A DNA stretch of 64,000 nucleotides from Mesostigma viride (GCA_009746045.1 RPFO01000165.1:6064085-6128084); one strand, 5' to 3'; shown: positions 1 through 51,000, counted from the first letter of the stretch. Notes: generated by a model from the letters alone, not told the origin. Made by a program: numbers and translations.

Positions 1-88
1 CGTGCCCCCCAAACCTCGGATTTAGCAACCCACGTTACGATTTAACTAGCACTAATACAGGCACAACACTACCATTCCCCCCATTCAC

Positions 89-21724
<21,636 letters not shown>

Positions 21725-23233
21725 AACCGTTTCTTCAGGAGGCGCCTGCTCCAGGCCCCGAGGGTTCTGAAGAACTGCAGCGGATCGCGGGGGGGGGAAT
21801 TTAGCGCGGGCCGTATGCGTCCACGGCCACGTGGCACATGTTCCGTGAGTACAGAGGGAAACGGTGCAAGAAAAAGGGGGGGAAACGCGATGGCGAAAAA
21901 GAAACACCATCCCAGTGCGGGAAAGCAAGCGCTTATGGTAATATTCCAGGCTGGCATACCTCCCATGTTGTCGTTCAAGGGGTAACCGGTCATGATCTGG
22001 AAACGATGCTACGCACCATCGCCCACTGCACGCGACGATGAACCCCACAAAGAAGAGCAGGAATGAACTCCCAAGCGAAAACAGGAGAAGCTACGCAATT
22101 ACCACCCCGTAAACCAATCAGAAAAATTACGCCCTCGCAATCATCATTAGAACTGCCCTGAATTGAACGTGACAGCCGCTTACCCTGGCACGCTGGCGTG
22201 TTCGTGACCACAAGTAACACTGTACTTTACCGATTTCCGACTCGTGCACGTGATCGACCCCTTTCTCGCAAACAAACAGCCTGCCGTGCAAAACCCAGAC
22301 CACCTGCTCCTGCGTATTGAAAGACAGCACAGCCTTTCTGCCGTGCTTGATGTTAAATGGTGACACGCCGTGCCCGCATACGACCGGGCAGACTTTCATA
22401 TCAAGGTCATAAATCTCCATCACTCACCCTGCACCCACAACCTTTTCCAAACGCGCGGTTAGGCAACGCGAGACTGGGTGAACTTAACGAGGGCCACCGA
22501 AAGTTCTATTCCGGAAGATCCCCCCTTCAAAGTAGATTAACAATTGACTATGAACTAAGAAAATACGGACAAATCAAGTACATGCTTGGCACTAGTTGGC
22601 AGCGTCGGGGGCGGCCGCAGCATTCGTTTCGCGCGGTTACAGCGTCCCATCGAAGGTTGTGGAACATCGCTCCGTGAGGCAGGTGGCCTAGTACTAGTAG
22701 TCGGGTATTCCGCGGTCGCCGGTCGGGCCGTCGGGACTCCGCAGCCTATAATGCCCTATGGAGTATTGGCAGTTCATACCTATCCCGAGCCTATCAAAAC
22801 CCTAATCTCCAGTAGTCCGCTACGATATCTATGGACAGTAGGACACTACCGTTTTTCGACGATATGCCCGAGATATGCCTACGTTGTGGCTACAGTAATC
22901 GAGGTACTTGACGTAGGTATATGTGCCAAATTACATGCTGGCGGCACTGCTAGTAAAGTCGCAGCCCCTTAGCACGTGTTTCGGCTGCTTGGCATTTCGA
23001 TTAGTTTTTAGCATTGTCTGGCGCCTCGTAATCATTTGTTGCAACAGAATTAGCGACTCAAATTGAACGAAGCGGCTGCCGCCATTTTTCAGCGTTTATT
23101 GCGATGCCATTTTGCATACGGTAGATGTTTGTCTTGGCCTGAGAGGCTTGCAATACCGCTATAAGACTCCAAAACCGCTGTTGCGGAGGTCGCACGGAAC
23201 CAGGCGAGACGCGTTCCTGTGGAAGTAGCGTAA
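21725..23233. promoter_or_regulatory. Divergent intergenic region between UBP12 and KRR1
   Basis: About 1.5 kb between the two start codons; it must hold both promoters and 5' UTRs. No tandem array, clear TATA box or RNA gene was seen. A minus ATG ORF at 22127-22423 (98 codons) matches no family I know; the first UBP12 exon may also extend into the left end. Confidence 0.6.
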
Positions 23234-40922
<17,689 letters not shown>

Positions 40923-41060
40923 CAATCAAGCGCAAAGCGATCCATTGGGAGGTGCAACAGCTGTTGTATGGATGCGTGCCCGAGCCGACAGCCAGTGGAG
41001 CTTGCTGGGGGAAAGTACTTGCTCATTTGTTTTGGGGCAGAAACTGCCAGTCACAGTTTG

Positions 41061-41250
41061 AATTAATTAATTAGTTAATTAATTAATTAATTAGGAACAT
41101 AACTCTGTTGGGAGTATCTGTAGCACATAGCCCTTGAGAAGGGGCATATGGCCTATAATACATTCTAAGCTACCTCCTGCAAGGGTGGGAATGTAAACGA
41201 CCCGTGCTCTAGGTGCACCAGGGCACCTGCACCCTCATGATCTGATGACA
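41061..41250 (-). mobile_element. 3' end fragment of an AATT-tailed retroelement
   Basis: Parallels 51960-52150: the same GTTGGGAG, CACATAGCCCTTGAGAAGGG and CTGCACCCTCATGAT-like blocks, ending in a (TTAATTAA)n tail at 41061-41097. In minus sense the tail is preceded by CTCCCAACAGAG. Confidence 0.7.
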
Positions 41251-42019
41251 GTTTGAATGTGTCATGCAATTACTTAGTTATTTTATTAATTAAGTAAACA
41301 CGCGCTCCTGATGGGTAGTCACGGAGCACAACAATACAGAGTTTAAGTGCTTTTCATCCCTGTTTCTTGCACACTGGGAAGGGGGCAGAGACACCCGTCT
41401 TCCCTCATGCCCGGAGGCGAGCCACAGCTGCAATCAAAACTACTCACCAGGAGAGTCTGGCATAAGTGTGGGTGCACTAATGCTTAAATGTGTGTGGGTG
41501 ACATGGCGGGGGCATTGTCTGGCACAGTGAAACTGTAGGCTGAGGTGTGCAGACCTGTGCCTAGGATGAACAACTGAAGGTATCCGGTAGTATGCTGAGC
41601 CATGCACGGTGCTACAAAGGCCATACAGGTGGCTAGGCCATACAGCAATACATCAACATCACGTAACCCTACCTGAACCTACTAGTACAGACATCATGGA
41701 TCCTGTCATGCAATGACGCTGGCACGAGATATATGCCGCGACGGTGACTAGATTGGGACAGTACTTGCTCGTCAGTGGGCCTGCATGGATTCATTTTATC
41801 GCATGATGGCTAGTGCATGACTGCTGGCAAAGTAGAGAATGCTGCGCACCAAGGCTGCATAACCAATCAACATACAACACCCCAAGTCCACAACTCCGGC
41901 GCAACTCTGTGCATGGCATGCGCGTGTACCCCAAGCCACCTGCGGAAAATTCCATGGTGAGAAAATATAGGTGTCCAAAGCATGCCATGCATGGCAGAGT
42001 CCATGGCACGCACAATTAA
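41251..42019. other. Intergenic, no feature recognised
   Basis: Low-GC to mid-GC sequence with no convincing ORF, array or RNA gene; possibly decayed retroelement 3' region. Confidence 0.5.
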
Positions 42020-42058
42020 ATTAGATTAAATTATAACATGCCTCCGTTGGGAGATCAT
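42020..42058 (-). mobile_element. Short AATT-tailed retroelement terminus
   Basis: Minus sense CATGATCTCCCAACGGAGGC then ATGTTATAATTTAAT; same terminal motif as at 41098, 52003 and 61825. A short (AAGT)n run follows at 42062-42084. Confidence 0.65.
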
Positions 42059-42179
42059 GCAGCAAGTAAGTAAGTAAGTAAGTACTTGCGTGTCATGCGC
42101 AAAGGCATGCCACGGAGTACTATGCTAATCTCATTAGAAAAATAATTACACAAAAGTTTAAACAATCATGCAGCACATA

Positions 42180-44975
42180 TTCCTTGATGGATGGGTGGAG
42201 TGGAGGAAGCCGCGTAAGCGAACTAACCTAACTCTAAGCTATCTAGTCTAGAAAAATCCTAACTACACTACTCAGCAAAACGCCCCTTCCTCTTAGAGGG
42301 GGGTGGCTTGCCCACAGGGGCTGGCGTGTGAGCCTCAAGTGACCATCTTCTTCCACCGCGTCTTGTTCTGCATGGCAGTCCAAAGAAGGGAGAGAGAGTG
42401 GAGGCGGTGTTCAAACTGGGCTGGGACCACTAGGTCGGCCAGCAACATCTGGGTGTAGTTCATGGCAGGTTTACCTAGCTTCCTGGGAATGTCCTTGGGG
42501 CCAGGCCAGGTCAAAATATGCCGCCCTGGTTGGCCAAGCCGCTGGGGGCCGGCCAGACCAAGGGCGGTGTCGACCTGGCTGGTGCAAGCAAGATGTCCTA
42601 CAAATGCTATCCTACGCTGCCTGCCTAATCTCGTCCGAAATACAAGGCATACCCTGATACAAAGACTCTAATGACCTACGCTTGGAAAACTCTACGTTCA
42701 GGACCTGTCGGAGCATCCTGTAAACCGTGCCGTCTAGCTTAGCCGCCAGTGTGTCCGTGAGTGTCCACGCCTCGGCGCCATTCGTGAGGCACCGTGAGGA
42801 CGATGACCTTGAAGAGCATGCGCTTGCGGTGCTCGCCCAGGCCCTTCGAGCGCCAGTAGGTGTTGAGCGAATGGAGCCTGGCCCAGGCCAGGCCGATGCG
42901 GATGTCCACATCGTCGGCGGTGTCAGGGAGCATGCTCCCCAACAGTTTGAAGCGGTCCCGGAACGGGACCTCCGTCCCGTCGAGCAGGCACGGCAGGGGG
43001 GGGCGACTGGAGGCCCCGATCACCATCGCCTCAGTTTTGACACTAATCTCCAACCCCACCGCCCTCGCCTCCAAGCCCAGACAGTCCAGCCAGGTCAGAA
43101 TGTGCTCGGGGCGCGCGATGAGGGTGGTGTCGTCCGCATAAATCAGGTCGGCCAGGCCGTAGCCAGTGGCCACCCCGCCGTGCTTGCGCTCAAGGATGTC
43201 CAAGCCTGGCTCAAACCCCTCCAGAGCAGTAAAGCGTGCATGCACGTGCCCGGCGCATCACGTGATCCACGACAATAATGAACATGGTATGGGGACAGGA
43301 CACAACCTTGCCACACCCCGTGGTGAAGGGGGATTCAATGGTGGGGTGGTGCCTAGCTTCCGCAGTCCGCACTACTGCCTGTGAGCGGCCTCATACAGTC
43401 GACGAATAGCAGCAATAAACGCTGGTCGTACCCGGTCCAGATGCGGGCTAGGATGGCCCAAAGAGCCTCCCAGAGGACCGTGTCAAAGGCCTTGATATAG
43501 TCAACAAAAATGAAGACCATGCAGCGGCAAACCATCAGGGCAAAGGCGACGCCCTTGCCCTGCAGGGCACCCGCGCAGGGCACCTCCTCCATCAACCGGC
43601 GCGCGACAAACACAGCCATGACAGTGTTACGACCACGACGGAAACCCATCTGAGACTCACCCAGGTGTGGGTCCATGCAGCGCGGCGCGAAGCCGATGCA
43701 GCATCATGCGCATGCACGAAGACCTTCAGCGCGGCGCTCTGGAGGCAGACACCCCGATAGTTACCGGGGTCAGCAGCAGAGCCCTTCTTGTACAGCATGA
43801 CGCGGATGGCTGTCTGCCACTCAGCAGGCGGAGGCTCATCAGAGAGCAGAACACGGTAACTTGCAGAATGCCAGCAGAAGATTCCTCACCGCCGGGTCAG
43901 GGGTCTCTCAGCAGCTCAGCAGAAAGGCGGTCGGCAGTCGGCACCGACCGCCGCGTCGTACCGCAGGCGAGCAAGGGCGCCGACGGTCCACCTTCCTTCA
44001 AAGTGAAGGGGTGGACGACGTCGTTGGTGGCAAGGCAGCCCTCCTGCAAGGCGGGGACTTGGTAGTCCGCAGCCGAGGAGGGGGGCGCCGGCGGCGGCGG
44101 GGGTCTTGCAACACCGAGATGGGCGGCCGACGGCCGTCTCTGGGTGAAGCGGCGGGGGGGGGGGCGCGAGCCCCAACTGTCAAGGAAACATTGTGGGCCA
44201 ACCAGAGGTCAAGGCTTATTACAGTACCGGCGCCGTGCCGTCCCCCGTGTGCTCCACCCGGGTGCGCTGCCGCCGGCCGCCGAGCCGGTCGAGGTGGTAC
44301 CACATGTCCTTGCCCTGGTTGCGAGCTTGGCAGGCCTTAATTGGCATCTGCGATGCACTGGGCCGCCTCTGCGTCCTGAGCGTCCTCGTAGGCCTCCACA
44401 AGGGCGGCCTTCGGAGCACCGGTTTCTGCAGCGGGTCCCGGTTACGCTTGAGGCGGTGCCGGGCGGCCAAGACCTTGGGGTCTTGGCGGTAGAGCGGGCC
44501 GGGGCGGCGGCGGGGCATGACTGGCAGGTGCCGGGCCGCCAGCAACGGGGCGCGGGCCGCAAAGCCCGCTAAAATAAAGCTGCGTTGGGAGCACCCTTGT
44601 CCAACGCGTCGACGTCCGCCCGGGCGTCCTGGGCTGCCAGGTACTCCTGTCGGCACCGGTCCCGCTCGCGCTCGGCGTCCGTCCAGTCCTCAGGATCCCC
44701 CCGCACCGGGCGTAGAGCAGACTAGTCGGAGGGAATCGCTGGGGCGCGGCGCTCGGGGACATGGAACCGGAGCCGAATGGTCGCGCGCACCAAGTTTAAT
44801 ACCGGTGGTCAGAGCACACCGTGGGCGTGTCGAACACTCGGGTGTCCAGAACCGAGGTGCACCTGGGCTGCCGTACCACCAAGTAGTCCAGACAGGCCTG
44901 ACGGCCATTAGGGCCCCGAAAAGTGACCAATCCTGTGAGGGACGTTGGAAGTGGCAGCACGCACAATAACCATCC
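42180..44975 (-). mobile_element. LINE copy A (APE-type), truncated at its 5' end
   Basis: Runs from the end of an endonuclease domain (SDHR at about 44800) through a linker and reverse transcriptase to a C-terminal region and 3' UTR (GAGGAAGGGGCGTTTTGCTG, 42280-42299). The 3' part is shared with 61690-61850 and 63700-64000. 5' truncation is typical of LINE insertion. Confidence 0.9.
42600..44960 (-). pseudogene. LINE endonuclease/reverse transcriptase remnant (copy A)
   Basis: Reading from 44960 down: endonuclease end (GRQACLDYLVVRQPR, VCSDHR), linker, then RT blocks LYKKGSAADPGNYRGVCLQS, ESQMGFRRGRNTVMAVFVAR, FVDYIKAFDTVLWEALWAIL, catalytic YADD at 43129-43140 (LIYADDTTLIARPEH), and RFKLLGSMLPDTADDVDIRI with the C-terminal block GTVYRMLRQVLNV. 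The frame changes several times, so it is not translatable as one protein. Confidence 0.88.
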
Positions 44976-45436
44976 CAAGAATTTTATTCATGGCGCAGCA
45001 GTAAGCACGAAGAATGCAACGCAAAACCGAGTCACACCGAGCACATAATTAACGCATGCAGTTGCATGCTTTACAATCAATGGCGCACGGTAAGCAGGCC
45101 TACGGTGCATGAATGCCATAGTGCAATGCATTGAGCATTGCGCAATAATCATGCAAGTGACGATGATGAAGCCAACCTGTGGGTCACAACAAGCAAGGTA
45201 GCCAGAGTGTCGCGGCGTACAATCATTTGATTGAACACGTAGACCGCTGCGTCACGTGAGCTAGCATGAATCGTAAATGATGTGAAGATGGAATGTCTAT
45301 CTAGAATCTCGACATCCAAACATGCATGGGGACGTCTCGCTTGTGAACGACATACATAATTTACGTACGGCATGCACATGGCAAAGCAACCAAACCCACA
45401 ACACCATGTCCCCATACTACTATTAGTTTTAATATA
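44976..45436. other. Intergenic, no feature recognised
   Basis: AT-richer stretch between LINE copy A and the MITE; no credible ORF or repeat was seen. Confidence 0.5.
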
Positions 45437-46199
45437 CAGAGGAGTCTCACATCCGTGGGACAGCGGTGGGACAAGTTCACGTAGGTGGGACACCCCATTT
45501 TCCCAAACTCACATAGGTGGGACGCCCCGACTCACGTAGAAGGTGGGAAACCTAAACTCACGCAGGTGGGACAACCCATGTTCCCAAACTCACAAAGGTG
45601 GAAGACCCCATTTTCCCAAACTCACGTAGGTGGGACACCCCATTTTCCCAAACTCACATATAGGGGGGACGCCCCGACTCACGTAGGTGGGACACCTAAA
45701 CTCACGCAGGTGGGACACCCCATTTTCCCAAACTCACGAAGTTGGGACACCCCATTTTCCCAAACTCGCGTAGGTGCATGGGACGCCCCGACTCACGAAG
45801 GTGGGACACCTACTAAACTCACGTAGGTGGGACACCCCATTTCCCCAAACTCACATAGGCGGGACACCCCATTTTCCCAAACTCACCTAGTAGGTGGGAC
45901 ACCCCATTTTTTCCCAAACTCACGAAGGTGGGACACCCCATTTTCCCAAGCTCACGTAGGTGGGACACCCCATTTTCCCAAACTCACGAAGGTCGGGGCA
46001 CGTACCCCAATTTCACGTAGGTGGGACACCCCAACTCACGTAGGTGGGACAACCCATTTTCCTATTAACTCGGGTAGGTGGGACATGATTTCACCAAGGT
46101 GGGATCGACACTAAGAGATATCGACGTCCCACCTTCGTGAGTTAATTGTCCCCAAGTTCGCCGGATTGGGACGCGTCCCACGGATGTGAGACTCCACTG
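45437..46199. mobile_element. 763-bp MITE with TA target duplication and internal minisatellite
   Basis: Terminal inverted repeats of 25 bp begin CAGAGGAGTCTCACATCCGT (left) and CAGTGGAGTCTCACATCCGT (right), both followed by GGGAC; one mismatch. Flanking TA on both sides points to the Tc1/mariner/pogo superfamily. The interior is a degenerate array of about 30-bp units with CACGTAGGTGGGACACCCCA and TTTTCCCAAACT. No transposase. Confidence 0.85.
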
Positions 46200-46201
46200 T
46201 A

Positions 46202-47130
46202 ACACGCGCGGTCCGAAAGTGCCAAAAATCCTCATTCCTCGATGAAGCCTGAGCTAGGGGCCTAAGGATGCGCCGGCGGTGGCTTGTGACTGGGTACGTC
46301 TAGCTCTCCTGGAACGTATTAATGTCGTACTGTGAATGTAGTGCTGTCGTGGCGTAGTACTGTGGCTTTCATTACCAGCTGATGCTCATGTCTCGCCTCC
46401 TGCTGGTTCCGACCATCTAGTGTTGAGCCCATACCATTGTCGAAATATAGTACCAAAGAGACAACCAGCGCAGGCCAAAAATCTGGAAGAATCCGGACCA
46501 GGGACTTGCGTGTACAGCTTCCACCAGCGTTCAGCAATCATGCCCGTGCTTACCAATTGCAAATGTTTAGGCACGCGCTTTCAAGTACAACATGTCCATA
46601 AGATCCACCACTTAAAAAAAAAAAGCACCTCCGACAACGTACTCAATTGTCCACGTGGATATTCCTCAGTACCTTAATCCTGGATGGTAAAGACCGCTTC
46701 GGTCACCGGGCGCGCCCGCAAGCAAGATGTCGAAATGTAATCACTTACATACATAAATTTCTCTCTTAACTATAACCAATGATCTAGCAGCCCAGGCTGT
46801 TCGCTGGCGTGTCCGTAATCAGCGCATCGTTGCCACAGGAATCCTATCTTACTATATTAGCCATGCATCACCCCGTCGCATCGTCGCTCGATTGACGCTA
46901 ACCGACAGCAATTTTGCATCATGTGCGGTGATGGTCGATCTAATAAGGTGCTGGCCACCGCCTACCGCGATGCACGAGTCACTCATTGAATTGGGCAATT
47001 ATTTGCAACTCGGCACGACTAATAGTAAATAATGATTGGGCACGCAACGGGACTCAAAGATATCCTATTTATGTATCCTACCGGCTAGGTACATAAATAG
47101 GTACGTACCTGGCAAGGTGCGTATGTATCT
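46202..47130. other. Intergenic, no gene recognised
   Basis: Unique-looking sequence. At 46457-46478 it holds GAGACAACCAGCGCAGGCCA, a short motif also seen at about 13935, 18020 and 25520. Confidence 0.5.
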
Positions 47131-47132
47131 TA

Positions 47133-47315
47133 CACCCCTAGCTCCACGTCTAAGATTGGGGTCCGGCCAATCCAAGCCCGGCTCACAATCTCAAAGAATC
47201 TTACTACTATGATTCGATTCTACTAAGTTATACTACATCATCTACTACTAGTAGAGGTCAAATCCAGGGTCTCAAGATCTTAATGCTGGAAATCTTAAAC
47301 CTGGGACTAGGGGTG
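47133..47315. mobile_element. 183-bp MITE with TA target duplication
   Basis: 25-bp imperfect inverted termini starting CACCCCTAG (four mismatches) and flanked by TA. A related, worn copy lies at 10226-10430. The element sits between two similar blocks (TACCTGGCAAGGTGCGTATG and TACCTGGCAAGTGGCAACGT). Confidence 0.72.
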
Positions 47316-47570
47316 TACCTGGCAAGTGGCAACGTGTGTGTATCTTACCTCAGTACGTTACCAGGCAACGTGCGTATTAGTTTTTAAGTGAACGTAAATA
47401 CGTACACCGGCACTCGCACTAAATCCTTCCGCTGTACTGTAGCCCACTAAAGGAGACGCCGCGCCGGACTGCATGCACGTCCGAATGTACTTGCGTCGCC
47501 CAATGGGGCATCTGCAACCAGTAAAGATCTCTAGAGCTGGGAACAAGCTGCCTGCCCGTTCAGACCGACT

Positions 47571-47622
47571 GCCGATTGCCGACTGCCGACTGCCGACTGC
47601 CGAGTGCCGAGTGCCGAGTGCA
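47571..47622. repeat. 7-bp repeat of GACTGCC/GAGTGCC
   Basis: About seven units; no coding role seen. The rest of 47316-48124 shows no feature. Confidence 0.9.
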
Positions 47623-48124
47623 CCCGGCCCCACGCCATCACGTGACTCGACTTCCAAGTGGCCGCTGATGAATGCTCTCTGTATTTCTTACCGTCGCTTT
47701 TCATTATAAACTCAGAGATCAAAACCCGCGTGCGTCCATGACAGCGCACAAACGGCTTCACGTTAAAGCCTAGTAGCTTTGCCTCGCGCGAAGGAAGAAG
47801 GTTTTGCCTGAACCTTCCCGCCCATTGCACTCGCGCGGCCAGCCATTCGTCGATGCGTATAAGCTTGAAGGGTTGTTGAGAAAACCTGACAGTTCATGTA
47901 CATTTTTCACAAAAGCTGAGCTGGTAAGCCATCTCGGAACTTCGTGATATCGTTGCTCATTGCCGGCGGATATGCGGCCATTTGAGTCGGTCGTCCTAAC
48001 CTGCAGCAACTGTCTCCGAGACTCTGCTTGCCTCGGGTCATGACACATCCTCGACTTATCAGTAAAGCCATTTCCTAGCATACTCGCTGTTGCCGCAACG
48101 CAGTCGTAATCTTGGACGGACCGT

Positions 48125-48236
48125 GTATGCCAAAAGCTGTCAGTAAACCACGCAGCTTGCGTCATTGCCAATAGCTCCAAGTATGCCAAAAGCTTTCAGT
48201 AAACCACGCAGCTTGCGTCATTGCCAATAGCTCCAA
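48125..48236. repeat. 56-bp tandem duplication upstream of the TTL-like gene
   Basis: Two copies, one mismatch apart, of a block with GTATGCCAAAAGCTGTCAGT and ACCACGCAGCTTGCGTCATT. They end about 49 bp before the start codon, so they probably lie in the promoter or 5' UTR. Confidence 0.95.
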
Positions 48237-48284
48237 GGCTACCTATCATCCCGGTCTCTCGGTCCTCTGAAAGTCTTGGCCTCA

Positions 48285-50129
48285 ATGTCGTGTGCCGGAC
48301 CAGCGGCACGGCGGCGGCATTGTCTAGGCTATGGTGCCGCTGTTGCCGTGATGTCGTTGCTTCTTCTAACTGGAAGGACTATCGCGGTTCCCGAGCCCGC
48401 CGCCGCTCCCGCTGCCGTCGCCGACCCCGCCCAGCCCGCCGCCCTCCGGTCGATCTGTTTATGCTCGCCGGCCCTCTACTTCCTGAACGTGACCGCGGCT
48501 TGGTTCTACGGGCTCCCCGGCACGACGCCGGCCGAGCTGGCCGTGAACGCGACCGGTTTCCCCACCCTGATCGCCCTGGCCAAAATGTGCCATCAGACGC
48601 AGGGCACATGGGCGAATCCCCGCGAGGTGACCGGCGTGTTCACCATGCACACCAACATTGGCTGGACCGAGCGGTTGGGTACCCAGAACGGTGTCGCATC
48701 TCGCATCTTCAGCCGCGCCATGTGTCGCGCCGGCTGGCTCTGGTCGCCCCAGGAGGCGATCCTCAAGACCAAACGCGCCACGTTGCGTGGCGACCTAGTC
48801 ATCCCTGAGGACAGCCCCCGGCTGATATTCGCCGAGGGCCGCGTGCACCATTTCGACAAAAATGTCCCCCTGCCCCCTCCAGGGCCGTACCGGCCCGGTC
48901 AGCTCCTTCACAACCGTTTCCCCAACAGCGAAGCCCTGTCCGACAAAGGCCGCATGTACACGACTCTCCTCCGGTACGCAGACGCCCAGGGATCCCCCAG
49001 GTGCCACCGCAGCCTGTACGACCTCGTCCCGACCACCTTCCGTCTGTACAACGAGAGCGAGTGCAAGGGTTTCTACGCCGCGCTGTTTGACGAGGTCGCC
49101 TCGGTGTCCAAGTGTTCCCAGGCACCAGACCTGGGTCTTGACTCGTGCCTGCTCGAGGAGCGAGGGGGCGACGACGAGCCGTGGTGGATCATCAAGGACA
49201 CCTCGACAGGGATGGGCAGCGGGATGCACCTGCTCATCCCCTCGATCGACATGCCGGCCAACCACCACGGGCTGGGCCACCCCTTCTTTATGCAGTTTGG
49301 CGCTGACTCCAGCGCCTGCGGCGATTTCGCGATCGACGACATGTTGCTCGACCCGAGCGACTACACCTCAGGGTACTATCAGACGCGGTACATCGTCCAA
49401 TCCTACGAGCGGAACCCGCTCCTCCTGCGTGGGTACAAGTTCAACGTGCGCGCGTACGCGTTTGTGGTCAACCTGCCCCCCTTCATGGCCTTCTTCCACC
49501 CAGGACCGGTCGAGCTTGCCCGCACCCCGTACGCCAAGGAGGACCCAGGGGCGCTCTCGGCCCACATTTCCAGCCTGTACGTGCCCAAGGACGAGGGAAA
49601 GGATGATGACACGCCGGGCGGGAGTGACGACGATGGCGCGAGGGACGATGGCAAGCGCAAGGCCAAGCTGGGCCGGGTCGTTCACATGTCGTTGGACGCG
49701 ATGGAGGACGCATTGGGGGATGATGACCTGGTGCCTCCAGGGTACCTGAACCACACCCTGGTCCCCGCCATGAAGCGTGCGATGGTGTACTCGCTGCGCG
49801 CGTACCAGGTGGCGACGGGCAGCCGTCTGGACGCGGGCGTGTCCGCGGGGGCGTTCCGGATCCTTTCGTTTGATTTCCTGATCAACGAGGACCTGCATGT
49901 GTGGCTCATGGAGGTGAACGAGAACCCGGCGGTCGGGGAAAACGCCAACCCGGAGATTTTCTCCTCCGCGGCAAAAGTGCTGACCACGATGGCAGACAAG
50001 GCCGGCAGGCGTGACTATGCGTGGCCCGACCGGCCGCCCCATGGGTGGGGGTGGGACTTTGGCACGCTCCAGCCGCTCATATGGGCTGGCGACAAGTGGC
50101 AGTATGGCACGCTGGAGGGTTGCGAATGA
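48285..50129 (+). CDS. Tubulin-tyrosine-ligase-family protein with N-terminal signal/anchor, intronless
   Basis: 614 codons. TTL family enzymes are ATP-grasp ligases that add amino acids to protein ends or side chains. Motifs: WWIIKDTSTGMGSGMHLL (ATP-binding, about 297), YIVQSYERNPLLLRGYKFNV then RAYAF (about 362-387), and FDFLINEDLHVWLMEVNENP (about 535-554). N-terminus: RRR then a hydrophobic run (residues 13-34), reading as a signal peptide or type II anchor. Sequons NVT (68), NAT (88), NES and NHT fit a secretory-pathway protein, unusual for tubulin ligases, so the substrate may not be tubulin. Start: the ATG at 48285; the in-frame TTG at 48276 is rejected. An acidic loop (DDDTPGGSDDDGARDD) is inserted in the domain. 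A TGTAA at 50177 could be the polyadenylation signal, as in green algae. Unlike its neighbours it has no introns or arrays. Confidence 0.85.
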   Translation: MSCAGPAARRRHCLGYGAAVAVMSLLLLTGRTIAVPEPAAAPAAVADPAQPAALRSICLCSPALYFLNVTAAWFYGLPGTTPAELAVNATGFPTLIALAKMCHQTQGTWANPREVTGVFTMHTNIGWTERLGTQNGVASRIFSRAMCRAGWLWSPQEAILKTKRATLRGDLVIPEDSPRLIFAEGRVHHFDKNVPLPPPGPYRPGQLLHNRFPNSEALSDKGRMYTTLLRYADAQGSPRCHRSLYDLVPTTFRLYNESECKGFYAALFDEVASVSKCSQAPDLGLDSCLLEERGGDDEPWWIIKDTSTGMGSGMHLLIPSIDMPANHHGLGHPFFMQFGADSSACGDFAIDDMLLDPSDYTSGYYQTRYIVQSYERNPLLLRGYKFNVRAYAFVVNLPPFMAFFHPGPVELARTPYAKEDPGALSAHISSLYVPKDEGKDDDTPGGSDDDGARDDGKRKAKLGRVVHMSLDAMEDALGDDDLVPPGYLNHTLVPAMKRAMVYSLRAYQVATGSRLDAGVSAGAFRILSFDFLINEDLHVWLMEVNENPAVGENANPEIFSSAAKVLTTMADKAGRRDYAWPDRPPHGWGWDFGTLQPLIWAGDKWQYGTLEGCE

Positions 50130-51000
50130 GGACGCCGGACTACCGGATTGCAAGGCAGCCCCTGTGAAGTGGTTGATGTAAGATTTTGTACAAGGTTGTG
50201 TGAAGGCGGCCGGCGTGGGAGGGCTTGCCCTTGAGAGCGCTGAGAGGAGGGTGGCAACGGAGGCGGGTGCTACGCATGGGCAAGCCACGTGTCATCTATG
50301 TGGGTGCGGGAGGAATTCATTGGAGGGCGGTCGGTTGAGGGCACGAGAGGACTCCATATATTGAGTTTGGGGGCTTCCGTGAGAGGCCCTTTATTGAAGG
50401 TGGGCTGTTAAGGGCTCTTTTGGAGGGGGGCACATGAGGACCCTTTTTGAGGGGGGCAGTGGAGGATTCTTTTGCAGGCGTGTGAGGACTGTTTTGGAGG
50501 GGGGCGGCATTATGGCGTAATAATCATGATTTGCGAGCCATGAGTCATTACAATGGCGCGTGAGGACGTTATATCTACGCTACGACGCCGCAAGGCAAAG
50601 CCCAACATATAAATTAAGGTGGGCGAGCGAGGCAGGGAAGTCATGCCGGTGTTTTTAGATCGCCGGGTGGTGCAGGATGCTACGGGGGCCGGCCGGTGAG
50701 GGAGGCGATTCGGGCGAGTGATGCCGCAGACTGGCACTTGATGCCGGCGGCGGTGTTCCTGGCCTCGCGGTTTTTGTCGAGGCGGTGAGGGCTCACCACG
50801 TGCCTCACGGAGCCTTGCTATTAAACGCGCGATACGCTTGACCCCTGGCAAGGAGTCCCTGCCTGGCAAGGAGTCACGTGATACTTTCTCAATACACGTT
50901 GTAATTACAAGGCTATGGCGAATATTACCCCCAAACCTATGCATCACCTTCGTCCCTGAGTGTTCCCAGACCCACCGGACAACTTCCCTCCGTCACGGGT

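Noticed and set aside
35-88. C-terminal residues VNGGNGSVVPVLVLVKS read through after HHFQ of UBP12 exon 19
   Set aside because: A GTGAAT donor falls exactly where plant homologues continue in another exon; the read-through tail has no similarity to the family.
22127-22423. 98-codon minus ORF in the divergent intergenic region
   Set aside because: ATG start and a possible donor, but no recognised family and no partner exon; kept only as a note.
48276-48284. TTG as start of the TTL-like protein
   Set aside because: Eukaryotic gene; an ATG lies three codons downstream and retains the whole leader.
49368-50288. 306-codon minus ORF opposite the TTL-like gene
   Set aside because: Antisense shadow of GC-rich coding sequence with no domain of its own.
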